Positions 1-4,561 are shown, numbered from the stretch's first letter. The stretch is DNA of 5,690 bases from Methanosarcinales archaeon (GCA_030609345.1 JAUWCK010000083.1:1-5690); one strand, 5' to 3'. Made by a program: numbers and translations. Notes: a model not told the origin generated them from the letters alone.

Positions 1-143
1 TATTCTTGCGGTAGGGCATATTCAGAGGTGTAAACTGGGCAGTTCATGCAACGTAATCCTATTCGAAAGCGTCGATCGCCCACGATTTCCCGTGGTTATC
101 TTGGCGGCATGACTATTTTCGGAGCAAAAATCGAGAGTGCCGG

Positions 144-293
144 ATGGAACTAACAGATATGCGCGATCCCAATGACATAAAGAATTTTTATATAGTTTCG
201 ATGATCCTATTCGCGCTCATTAACAGGGTTATCGATCTCGGAGATGAGATTGTAACTTCGGGAACTCCTGGAGTTCCAGGAACATATCGATGA
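144..293 (+). CDS. Doubtful 49-residue ORF, unrecognised
   Basis: An ATG-to-TGA frame of 49 codons. The product is acidic at the start, has one hydrophobic run at about residues 15-26 (FYIVSMILFALI), and ends in a Gly/Pro/Thr-rich tail. There is no Shine-Dalgarno site before the ATG. The frame stays open upstream of it for 29 codons, back to a TAA at 54-56, so this could also be the end of a decayed longer gene. The pattern of charged residues, then a hydrophobic stretch, faintly recalls the C-terminal end of DDE transposases, but no catalytic residue is present to test that. Its last codons coincide with the inverted repeat at 261-277. It may not be a real gene. Confidence 0.25.
   Translation: MELTDMRDPNDIKNFYIVSMILFALINRVIDLGDEIVTSGTPGVPGTYR
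261..283. repeat. Three alternating GGAAC half-sites forming two overlapping palindromes
   Basis: GGAACTC at 261-267 and GAGTTCC at 271-277 form a perfect 7-base inverted repeat around CTG. GTTCC at 273-277 then pairs again with GGAAC at 279-283 around a single A. The result is three half-sites in alternating orientation within 23 bases. This could be an operator for a dimeric regulator, or alternative hairpins in RNA. It lies about 165 bases before the ferredoxin start and inside the doubtful ORF 144-293, so its role is open. Confidence 0.45.
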
Positions 294-302
294 TTACGTC
301 TG

Positions 303-335
303 TTAGGCATTCGTAGTTTTAATCGGGATGCCTAA
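303..335. repeat. Inverted repeat, 8 perfect plus 2 imperfect pairs
   Basis: TTAGGCAT (303-310) is matched by ATGCCTAA (328-335). The stem extends inward by a T.G and a C-G pair (311-312 with 326-327), giving about 10 pairs around a 13-base AT-rich loop. It begins 9 bases after the stop of the doubtful ORF 144-293, so it could be a transcript-end hairpin. No long T-run follows, so it is not a typical terminator. It might instead be an operator upstream of the ferredoxin promoter. Confidence 0.45.
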
Positions 336-352
336 ATTCAACCTCTGCCCAA

Positions 353-369
353 GCGGAAAGTATTTATTA
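353..369 (+). promoter_or_regulatory. Probable TATA/BRE promoter of the ferredoxin gene
   Basis: The purine-rich GCGGAAAG (353-360) followed by TATTTATTA (361-369) resembles an archaeal BRE plus TATA box. With the usual 25-27 base spacing, transcription would start near 390. That leaves a leader of about 55 bases, beginning at the hairpin 394-423 and carrying the RBS at 434-440. A second TATA-like string (TATACAT, 394-400) lies inside the hairpin arm and is a less likely alternative. Confidence 0.4.
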
Positions 370-393
370 CACTACCTGATAATCCGATTGTAC

Positions 394-423
394 TATACAT
401 TTCGCGTTAGTGCGAAGTGTATA
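394..423 (+). promoter_or_regulatory. Strong hairpin/dyad in the ferredoxin leader
   Basis: TATACATTTCGC (394-405) pairs with GCGAAGTGTATA (412-423) across a 6-base loop, GTTAGT. Eleven of 12 positions are Watson-Crick and the twelfth is a T/G, so in RNA all 12 pair with one wobble. The structure ends 10 bases before the Shine-Dalgarno site, which stays exposed. If the TATA box at 361-369 is used, this hairpin forms the very 5' end of the mRNA. As DNA it would be a good dimeric operator just past the start site. Confidence 0.55.
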
Positions 424-433
424 AACATAATAC

Positions 434-440
434 GAGGAGA
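434..440 (+). promoter_or_regulatory. Ribosome binding site of the ferredoxin
   Basis: GAGGAGA lies six bases before the ATG at 446 and complements the 3' end of 16S rRNA. It is one of only two strong Shine-Dalgarno sites I find in the window; the other precedes the 46-residue gene at 3494. It decides the ferredoxin start and suits an abundantly made protein. Confidence 0.8.
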
Positions 441-445
441 TAAAT

Positions 446-625
446 ATGACCGTAAAAGTAAACGAAGAAGAATGTACAGGGTGCGGAACATGCGTGGACG
501 AGTGCCCTGCAGAAGCAATCTCCCTGAACGATGACGACATCGCTGTGATCGATCAGGATGAGTGTACCGAGTGCGGAACCTGCGTGGACGCCTGTCCTGC
601 AGGAGCAATAACGATGGAAGACTGA
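446..625 (+). CDS. Small 2x[4Fe-4S] ferredoxin (59 residues)
   Basis: A soluble cytoplasmic electron carrier of the bacterial/clostridial ferredoxin type. Two complete cluster motifs are seen, CxxCxxCxxxCP, with cysteines 10, 13, 16, 20 and 40, 43, 46, 50, which predicts two low-potential [4Fe-4S] clusters. The protein is acidic, with many Asp and Glu and almost no basic residues. The 59-residue length is normal for the family. The ATG is set by a good Shine-Dalgarno site (GAGGAG, 434-439) six bases upstream. The two halves repeat with a 30-codon period. The gene has its own promoter-like region and is followed at once by a hairpin plus T-run, so it may be transcribed alone. The redox partner cannot be told from the sequence; in methanogen-like archaea such ferredoxins serve many oxidoreductases. 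The family call is firm. Confidence 0.95.
   Translation: MTVKVNEEECTGCGTCVDECPAEAISLNDDDIAVIDQDECTECGTCVDACPAGAITMED
470..610 (+). repeat. Direct repeat inside the ferredoxin gene
   Basis: Bases 470-520 and 560-610 match at 42 of 51 positions, offset by exactly 90 bases (30 codons). Each copy encodes one cysteine motif ([17 protein letters not shown] and [17 protein letters not shown]). Two-fold internal symmetry is known for this family. The nucleotide-level similarity here is high, consistent with codon constraint or with gene-conversion-like homogenisation of the two halves. Confidence 0.85.
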
Positions 626-653
626 AACGGTCGTCCATCATTTTATTTTTTTT
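613..653 (+). terminator. Hairpin plus T-run after the ferredoxin
   Basis: GATGGA (613-618) pairs with TCCATC (634-639). After one mismatch, GAC (620-622) pairs with GTC (630-632) around a short loop. A T-rich run with a single A interruption follows at once (641-653). The stem covers the ferredoxin stop codon (623-625). Archaeal termination usually needs mainly the T-run, which is present. The same tract could act as the TATA-like element of asd. Confidence 0.6.
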
Positions 654-663
654 ATTGATTATT

Positions 664-1689
664 ATGGAAACGATAACAGTTGGCATACTCGGGGCAACCG
701 GCGCTGTCGGGCAGCGGTTCATCGAGGCGCTTTCAGACCATCCATGGTTTGAACTGACCGCACTTGCAGCATCGGAGCGGAGCGCTGGCAAGCCCTACTC
801 GCGTGCTTCCAACTGGAGACTCTCGTCTCCGCTCCCGGACGAGATCGGGGAGCAGGTTGTGGTTTCCATGAAGCCGGAAGAAGTCGAAGCAGACATGGTC
901 TTCTCAGCGCTGCCAGCGGATGTTGCGCGCACCGTCGAGCCAGCGTTCGCCCGCGCCGGTGCCATGGTTGCGAGCAATGCGTCTGCATTCAGACAGGAGC
1001 CGGATGTGCCGCTCCTAATCCCTGAAGTAAATTCCGATCATCTCGGTCTGCTCAATATCCAGCGAGAGGCGCGGGGCTGGGACGGCGCGATCGTGACCAA
1101 CCCGAACTGTTCCGTGATCATGCTCGCGGTCACGCTAAAGCCGCTTATGCAGTTCGGGATCACTGATGTCAAGGTTGCGACGATGCAGGCGGTCTCGGGC
1201 GCGGGATATGATGGCGTAGCATCGATGGCGATTCTTGATAATGTCGTCCCGTACATTGGTGGTGAAGAGGAGAAGGTCGAGAACGAGGCGCAGAAACTGC
1301 TCGGAAGATTCGATGGCAGTTCTGTCGTCGACGCTGAGTTCGATGTGAGCGCAAGCTGCCACCGGGTGCCGGTTCTCGATGGGCACACCGAGGCGGTATG
1401 GATAACGATGGCTGATGACCCTACACCTGCTGAAGTTCGGGACGCATTCTTAAATTTTGATCCGGGACTTGATCTCCCGACCGAGCCGGAGCGCGTAATC
1501 ATCGTCCGCGACGAACCTGACCGACCACAGCCGAGACTGGACCGGGACGCAGGCAACGGCATGAGTGTCTCTGTCGGGCGCATAAGGGATGGGATCAGGT
1601 ATATTACGATGGGGCACAACACGGTTCGGGGCGCGGCTGGCGCATCGGTGCTGAATGCCGAGTTGATGCTGAGTCGCGGGCTATTGTGA
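664..1689 (+). CDS. asd: Aspartate-semialdehyde dehydrogenase
   Basis: Reduces aspartyl-4-phosphate to aspartate-4-semialdehyde with NADPH, the branch-point step toward lysine, threonine, methionine and isoleucine; cytoplasmic. The product is 341 residues. It opens with the Rossmann motif [13 protein letters not shown] (7-19), followed by SNASAFR (104-110), the catalytic cysteine in NPNCS (Cys149), QAVSGAGY (175-182), and the substrate-binding and acid/base segment [10 protein letters not shown] (232-241, His241 the likely catalytic His). This arrangement is that of the archaeal/fungal-type enzyme. The frame is open upstream to 562, but the extra residues are ferredoxin sequence read out of frame, and the family begins at [10 protein letters not shown], so I chose 664. 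There is no Shine-Dalgarno site. The T-rich tract at 641-653 sits where a TATA box would be for a nearly leaderless mRNA. The key residues are all present, so the enzyme looks intact. Confidence 0.95.
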   Translation: METITVGILGATGAVGQRFIEALSDHPWFELTALAASERSAGKPYSRASNWRLSSPLPDEIGEQVVVSMKPEEVEADMVFSALPADVARTVEPAFARAGAMVASNASAFRQEPDVPLLIPEVNSDHLGLLNIQREARGWDGAIVTNPNCSVIMLAVTLKPLMQFGITDVKVATMQAVSGAGYDGVASMAILDNVVPYIGGEEEKVENEAQKLLGRFDGSSVVDAEFDVSASCHRVPVLDGHTEAVWITMADDPTPAEVRDAFLNFDPGLDLPTEPERVIIVRDEPDRPQPRLDRDAGNGMSVSVGRIRDGIRYITMGHNTVRGAAGASVLNAELMLSRGLL

Positions 1690-1724
1690 GCGGTCGATCA
1701 AAACCTGCTCAGCCGGGCGACCAG

Positions 1725-1735
1725 TTAAATTAAAT
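1725..1735 (+). promoter_or_regulatory. TATA-like box for a leaderless membrane-protein mRNA
   Basis: TTAAATTAAAT lies about 30 bases before the ATG at 1760, in the 70-base gap after asd. The usual archaeal spacing puts the transcription start at or just before the ATG. That agrees with the lack of any Shine-Dalgarno site there and suggests the gene is transcribed separately from asd. Confidence 0.45.
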
Positions 1736-1759
1736 CAGATTGCTGCCCCTATCTCTAAT

Positions 1760-2788
1760 ATGAAGTGGCTTGCGAGAACTGTCGCTATATGCGCGATCAT
1801 AAGCATACTCTCGATGGTCGCGGTTCTTCTCTACACATCCACCGAAGATACGCTACCAAGTCTCTGTGCAGTAAAGCCAGTCTACCTGCTGGCAGCGGTT
1901 CTCCTGCACATCCTCTCTTACGGCATCTGGGGGTTCCGAATATCGGTGCTCTGCAGGAGTCTTGGCGAGCGCGTAGGTATCATCAAGTCAACCGAGATCG
2001 CGACCTCAAGCTTGCTCATGATGGCAATCACTCCATCGAGCGCGGGCGGTGAGCCGGTCATGGTCTACATGCTCATGAAGGAAGGGATAACGCCAGGGAA
2101 GTCGTCAGCGATCGTCGTTGCAGGGCGGTTATTCGATGCGGTCCTGCTGCTTCTTGCGCTGCCACTTGCAGTGATCACGTTAAAGAGCGTATCGTTTGAA
2201 CTCGACATCCTCCTCATAGCTGCCGCGCTTACCATGGTACTGGCGATATCCGCATTATGGATGATCATATTCAACCACGGTCGTTTCATCTCGGCTGTTA
2301 CCGCGGTCTCTGAGAGGGTCTTTCGTCTTGTCGGACTCGGAAATATCCCGGATACGATCATCGGAAAGATAGAAGAGGAGATAATCGAGTTCAAGGACGG
2401 TTTTATCACAGGTGCCCGCTGCAGGAGATCGGACATGCTTCTCGCAGCCGGTGCAACCGTCCTCTTCTGGACCGTCGAGTTCATGCTCATTCCGCTCATC
2501 CTCTACGGGCTCAATGTGCCGGATGCGTTCTCCCTGATCGCGGTCGCGTTTGCAGCCCAGGTGATCATCTCGATCGTCATGGTCGTGCCCCTGACACCGG
2601 GCGCGTCAGGGGTTGCGGAACTCTCATCCACCGCACTGCTGGCTACCTTCATACCGCTGCATCTCGTCGGCATCGTGGTGATCTGCTGGAGGGCGGTGAC
2701 GTACTACCTGAATGTGATCGTGGGCGCGTTCGTGAGTATCAGGATCGTGAAGAACATGGATTACATCACAAAGCGGTTCTCCAGGTGA
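1760..2788 (+). CDS. Flippase-like / UPF0104 (LPG-synthase TM-region) membrane protein
   Basis: An integral membrane protein of 342 residues in the UPF0104 / TIGR00374 'flippase-like domain' family, related to the transmembrane half of lysylphosphatidylglycerol synthase. The family signatures are visible: TPSSAGGEPVMVYML (91-105) and VPLTPGASGVAELSS (276-290). Hydrophobic segments lie at about 5-25, 41-58, 80-95, 120-142, 148-170, 228-250, 256-278, 286-309 and 312-331, with a charged cytoplasmic-looking stretch at 172-226. The length is normal for stand-alone members. There is no soluble acyl-transfer domain, so aminoacylation of lipids is not predicted. Members are thought to move or modify lipid-linked substrates, but the substrate here is unknown. 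The gene has its own TATA-like element and appears leaderless. It ends 17 bases before the stop of the convergent purH-like gene. The family is clear, the function is not. Confidence 0.88.
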   Translation: MKWLARTVAICAIISILSMVAVLLYTSTEDTLPSLCAVKPVYLLAAVLLHILSYGIWGFRISVLCRSLGERVGIIKSTEIATSSLLMMAITPSSAGGEPVMVYMLMKEGITPGKSSAIVVAGRLFDAVLLLLALPLAVITLKSVSFELDILLIAAALTMVLAISALWMIIFNHGRFISAVTAVSERVFRLVGLGNIPDTIIGKIEEEIIEFKDGFITGARCRRSDMLLAAGATVLFWTVEFMLIPLILYGLNVPDAFSLIAVAFAAQVIISIVMVVPLTPGASGVAELSSTALLATFIPLHLVGIVVICWRAVTYYLNVIVGAFVSIRIVKNMDYITKRFSR

Positions 2789-2805
2789 GTTCATTTTCAA
2801 ATACC

Positions 2806-3327
2806 TTATGCGGTACTGGACTCCCTGTCCAGTCTCATCTCCGCAAGAAGTTTACCTGCCTTCGATTCGTACTCCACGATGTATGCAGACGCCCGGATGG
2901 CAAGATCCAGTCTGGTTTCGGGAGAAACACCGCCCTTATCGCGAATCTCTTCGATCACACCGCCGTACTGATCCGGATCGGTTACAGCAGCGACACTCCG
3001 AAAATTCTTTATCGCCGATTTCAGTAGCGTAACGCCCCCGATATCCATGCTCTCGATCGAGCTCATCGGGATCAGGTTCACGACAACGATTCCGATATCC
3101 CCTGTCGCGATTGCGGCGTGGACTTCCGGGTGGAGTGTCTTTATCCTGCCACCAAGCATCTCAGAAAATCCCGTCAACTCAGATACGTGGCTTACCAGAA
3201 TCCCGTTTCGCGAAATCTCTCTTGCAGTCCCTTCTGTTGCGATTATCTTTATTCCAAGACCCGACAGATCGTTTGCGAACTTTTTCAGGTCTCTTTTATC
3301 TGATACGCTTATCAGGGCTCTTTTCAT
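2806..3327 (-). CDS. Compact stand-alone IMP cyclohydrolase-like protein (PurH N-terminal / MGS-like domain)
   Basis: Resembles the N-terminal domain of PurH, which closes FAICAR to IMP in the last step of purine synthesis. Seen in order: MKRALISVSDK (1-11), TEGTA (31-35, usually GGTA), HVSELTGFSEMLGGRIKTLHP (47-67), VVVNLIPM (81-88), MDIGGVTLLKSAIKN (94-108), and DPDQYGGVIEEI with SPETRLDLAIRASAY (117-149). The AICAR transformylase domain is absent, leaving 173 residues. Against bacterial and human enzymes it lacks roughly 20 residues after HPEVHAAI and about a dozen after NLIPM. The conserved Tyr of NLYPF is Ile86; the Lys, Asp and Lys of KTLHP, DIGG and KN (63, 95, 107) remain. I chose ATG 3327 because the family starts at MKRALIS and GGTGA lies 8 bases upstream; ATG 3342 would add five residues. 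It is last in the leftward cluster, 26 bases after the 46-residue gene. The homology is firm; activity as IMP cyclohydrolase is uncertain. Confidence 0.85.
   Translation of the reverse strand: MKRALISVSDKRDLKKFANDLSGLGIKIIATEGTAREISRNGILVSHVSELTGFSEMLGGRIKTLHPEVHAAIATGDIGIVVVNLIPMSSIESMDIGGVTLLKSAIKNFRSVAAVTDPDQYGGVIEEIRDKGGVSPETRLDLAIRASAYIVEYESKAGKLLAEMRLDRESSTA
2815..2833. repeat. Perfect hairpin near the convergent gene ends
   Basis: ACTGGAC (2815-2821) and GTCCAGT (2827-2833) form a 7-pair stem around TCCCT. It sits inside the last codons of the leftward purH-like gene and 26 bases past the stop of the rightward membrane-protein gene. It may help end or protect both convergent transcripts. 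No T-run directly follows on either strand, so an intrinsic terminator is not established. Confidence 0.4.
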
Positions 3328-3353
3328 TCCAATTCTCACCATCTTGGATCCAC

Positions 3354-3494
3354 TTACATCTTTTCCATGATTTCAAGAAATTCTTTGTCTTCTTCGAGAA
3401 TTTCGTCGATCTCTTTCAGTGCTACCTTTTTGGGTATCTTTATCGATTTTAGATCTCCGTCTTCGGTCAGCACGAATCTGTTAAACGTTTCCAT
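3354..3494 (-). CDS. 46-residue charged protein, candidate partner of the Doc-like toxin
   Basis: No family is recognised. The product begins METFNRFVLTEDGD, continues with SIKIPKKVALKEIDEI, and ends in a strongly charged probable helix (about 24-46, rich in Glu and Lys). No membrane segment or cysteine is present. The start is well supported: AGGAGG lies seven bases upstream, the best RBS on this strand, inside the end of the Doc-like gene. The start overlaps that gene by 14 bases, so translation is probably coupled. The stop is 26 bases before the purH-like start at 3327 (11 bases before the alternative start 3342). A small, highly charged protein overlapping a Doc gene fits an antitoxin, but the order is toxin first, and I see neither a Phd-like N-terminus nor the Fic inhibitory [S/T]xxxE[G/N] motif. 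Coding is likely; the antitoxin role is inference. Confidence 0.7.
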   Translation of the reverse strand: METFNRFVLTEDGDLKSIKIPKKVALKEIDEILEEDKEFLEIMEKM

Positions 3495-3834
3495 GTTCAA
3501 TCCTCCTGTATATCCATTCGATTAATTCGGGGTACGCGATCTCGTTGTTGGCTACCTTAAGTGATATATACACCAAACCCCCCAACGGCGTATTGAGTTT
3601 GAAGTTGTTCTGCTTCAGAAATAATTTCATGGTTTCTGTGGCGGTTCTCTTATTCCCATCGACGAATGGATGACCTCGAATAATTTCATACCATAAAATT
3701 GCTGAGATGGTTGCGATCTGTCGTCTGTAATCCTTCTTTGAGATTTTTGACTCTATTTTTGTGATAAGAAAATCTACAGCACCTCGATTCAAAACTGATC
3801 CACCCAGTCTCTTGTTTATCGCTATTCGCGTCAT
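3481..3834 (-). CDS. Doc/Fic-family toxin-like protein, apparent frameshift at its 5' end
   Basis: A Fic-fold protein of the death-on-curing (Doc) branch. The active loop is HPFVDGNKR (55-63), followed by TATETMKLFL. The NKR ending matches Doc, whose studied member phosphorylates EF-Tu, rather than AMPylating Fic proteins with GNGR. The preceding helix, RRQIATISAILWYEII (37-52), and the C-terminal ELIEWIYRRI (103-112) fit the family. The only ATG in this frame (3834) begins at MTRIAINKRLGG, has no RBS, and lacks the usual N-terminal strand. That missing piece, MTEIIIPTSDD, is encoded just upstream in another frame from ATG 3862, which overlaps the UPF0200 stop as ATGA. One extra base near 3826 explains the break; the repaired protein would have 126 residues. 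The G+C is well below that of most neighbouring genes. The shortened form may be inactive or still made. The family is firm; integrity is in doubt. Confidence 0.8.
   Translation of the reverse strand: MTRIAINKRLGGSVLNRGAVDFLITKIESKISKKDYRRQIATISAILWYEIIRGHPFVDGNKRTATETMKLFLKQNNFKLNTPLGGLVYISLKVANNEIAYPELIEWIYRRIEHGNV
3502..3507 (-). promoter_or_regulatory. Strong ribosome binding site for the 46-residue gene
   Basis: AGGAGG on the minus strand lies seven bases before ATG 3494, within the last codons of the Doc-like gene. It decides the start of the small gene. It contrasts with the lack of any such site before the Doc start, so the small protein is probably made in excess over the toxin-like protein. 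Confidence 0.75.
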
Positions 3835-3862
3835 CAGAAGTTGGTATTATAATTTCGGTCAT
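3827..3862 (-). pseudogene. Displaced N-terminal codons of the Doc-like gene
   Basis: The frame from ATG 3862 encodes MTEIIIPTSDDA, after which the Doc-like sequence continues in the next frame as IAINKRLGGSVL when base 3826 is skipped. Read this way, the junction gives the expected Doc N-terminus, a beta strand with 'IPT.ed' followed by 'INKRLGG'. The ATG shares bases with the TGA of the UPF0200 gene, typical of coupled genes, and AGGA stands just upstream. Without a shift this frame runs on for a few dozen unrelated codons and stops. It may be a true mutation or a sequencing or assembly error. Confidence 0.6.
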
Positions 3863-4425
3863 CTTTCCTTTGTACCCTGCTTGGCTTTACCGATCATAAA
3901 CTCCACCTCCCTCCGAAACCGGGCGAGCTTGCCAGTATTCCTGATGACATGATCCGCAGATGCGATCGCCTCGCCGATGCCCCACCGCATCTCGCGCTCG
4001 TCCCGCGCCTTTAATGATTCCATGCTTGTGATGGCATCGGATCGTTTTCTGCCAGAGATACGTTTCAGGCGCGTATCGATCGGCGTATCGATTGCTATCA
4101 GCATAAAATCGCCTCCGAACTCGCATCTGAAGCGATCCACCTCGATAAGTCCTCTGATCCCGTCGATAACCATGGTATCAGCCGTTTCATAGAGTTTGCG
4201 GATCGCTGGCACGCACCGCTTTGCAATCGCATCCATCCCTTCTGCTGCTCTTAACTGGTCAGCAAGCCCGCCGGTATTCACATCGCTCGGGTCAAGCCCG
4301 CGTCTCTCTGCTTCTTCCCGCACGGCGTCGCCCATCACGATCACAGGAATGCCGCGCCTCTGCGCCACTCTTGCCGCTTCCGACTTTCCTGATGCGGGCA
4401 TGCCCACAAACGCGATGATTCGCAT
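3859..4425 (-). CDS. UPF0200 family P-loop NTPase (nucleotide kinase-like)
   Basis: A cytoplasmic protein of 188 residues in the archaeal UPF0200 family, P-loop proteins of the adenylate/dephospho-CoA kinase type. Walker A is GMPASGKS (8-15). MGDAVREEAERRGL (31-44) resembles the nucleotide-monophosphate-binding part. TMVIDGIR (84-91) is the Walker B-like strand. RISGRKRSD (122-130) and RDEREMRWGIGEAI (141-154) form a lid-like basic region, and SADHVIRNTG (156-165) is the closing segment common to these kinases. Nearly the whole length fits the family, starting at MRIIAFVG, so the start is sound, though only weak GATGAG-like bases stand upstream. It heads the leftward cluster; its stop overlaps the ancestral Doc start. 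The substrate is not known to me. A nucleotide substrate would suit the downstream purine-related gene, but that is inference. The gene looks intact, with normal G+C. Confidence 0.88.
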   Translation of the reverse strand: MRIIAFVGMPASGKSEAARVAQRRGIPVIVMGDAVREEAERRGLDPSDVNTGGLADQLRAAEGMDAIAKRCVPAIRKLYETADTMVIDGIRGLIEVDRFRCEFGGDFMLIAIDTPIDTRLKRISGRKRSDAITSMESLKARDEREMRWGIGEAIASADHVIRNTGKLARFRREVEFMIGKAKQGTKER

Positions 4426-4441
4426 GTCATAAAGCTCATCT

Positions 4442-4490
4442 GGCGCAACCCTTAACTGTTGGGATTGTGATCATAACATATTGTTGCGCC
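4442..4490. repeat. Inverted repeat bordering the divergent UPF0200/tRNA promoter region
   Basis: GGCGCAAC (4442-4449) and GTTGCGCC (4483-4490) are perfect complements around 33 bases. The right arm runs into the first three bases of the tRNA. Near the centre lies TTGTGATCATAA (4466-4477), which matches its own complement at 10 of 12 positions. The region must contain the promoters of both the tRNA and the leftward cluster; I could not place a TATA box with confidence. The symmetry suggests an operator, but the 8-base arms alone could be chance. Confidence 0.35.
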
Positions 4491-4561
4491 GCTGTGGCTT
4501 AGCTCGGTAAAGCGGCTGATTCGTAATCAGCAGATCGTGGGTTCGAATCCCACCGGCGGCT
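4488..4561 (+). tRNA. tRNA-Thr (anticodon CGU)
   Basis: A complete cloverleaf of 74 bases. The acceptor GCCGCTG pairs with CGGCGGC (one T.G pair), with discriminator T at 4561. The D stem is GCTT/AAGC. The anticodon stem is GCTGA/TCAGC with loop TTCGTAA, anticodon CGT at 4522-4524, reading the threonine codon ACG. The T stem GTGGG/CCCAC carries the loop TTCGAAT. The variable loop is short (AGATC), and there is no intron. CCA is not encoded, so the 3' end depends on RNase Z and the CCA-adding enzyme. U73 fits archaeal threonine tRNAs. Confidence 0.96.

Larger units (their letters stand above)
1..445. other. Upstream region without a convincing gene
   Basis: No reading frame here is recognisable as a known family. 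A + frame is open from base 2 to a stop at 110-112 (36 codons, no start seen), so the tail of a gene entering from the left is possible, but its translation resembles nothing I know. A second short ORF (144-293) is listed separately. The rest holds three inverted repeats (261-277 with an overlapping copy to 283, 303-335, and 394-423) and an AT-rich promoter-like element at 353-369. The region appears to be mainly the control region of the ferredoxin gene, possibly with the degraded remains of an older gene. Confidence 0.5.

Noticed and set aside
562..663. Longer N-terminus for Asd (34 extra residues)
   Set aside because: These codons are ferredoxin sequence, terminator and T-run read in another frame. 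The family begins at the Rossmann strand encoded from 664.
393..791. Minus-strand 132-codon ORF across the ferredoxin and the start of asd
   Set aside because: It is antisense to two clearly recognised genes, and its Arg/Ser/Leu-rich translation resembles no family.
1038..1622. Minus-strand 194-codon ORF within asd
   Set aside because: It is antisense to a firmly identified enzyme gene. Serine/threonine-rich composition is typical of shadow frames, and there is no RBS.
1692..1722. GGTCG / CGACC inverted repeat after asd as a terminator
   Set aside because: Only five pairs with a 21-base loop and no T-run.
4488..4561. tRNA-Thr as an integration site (att)
   Set aside because: No repeat of the tRNA 3' end and no integrase was found in the window.
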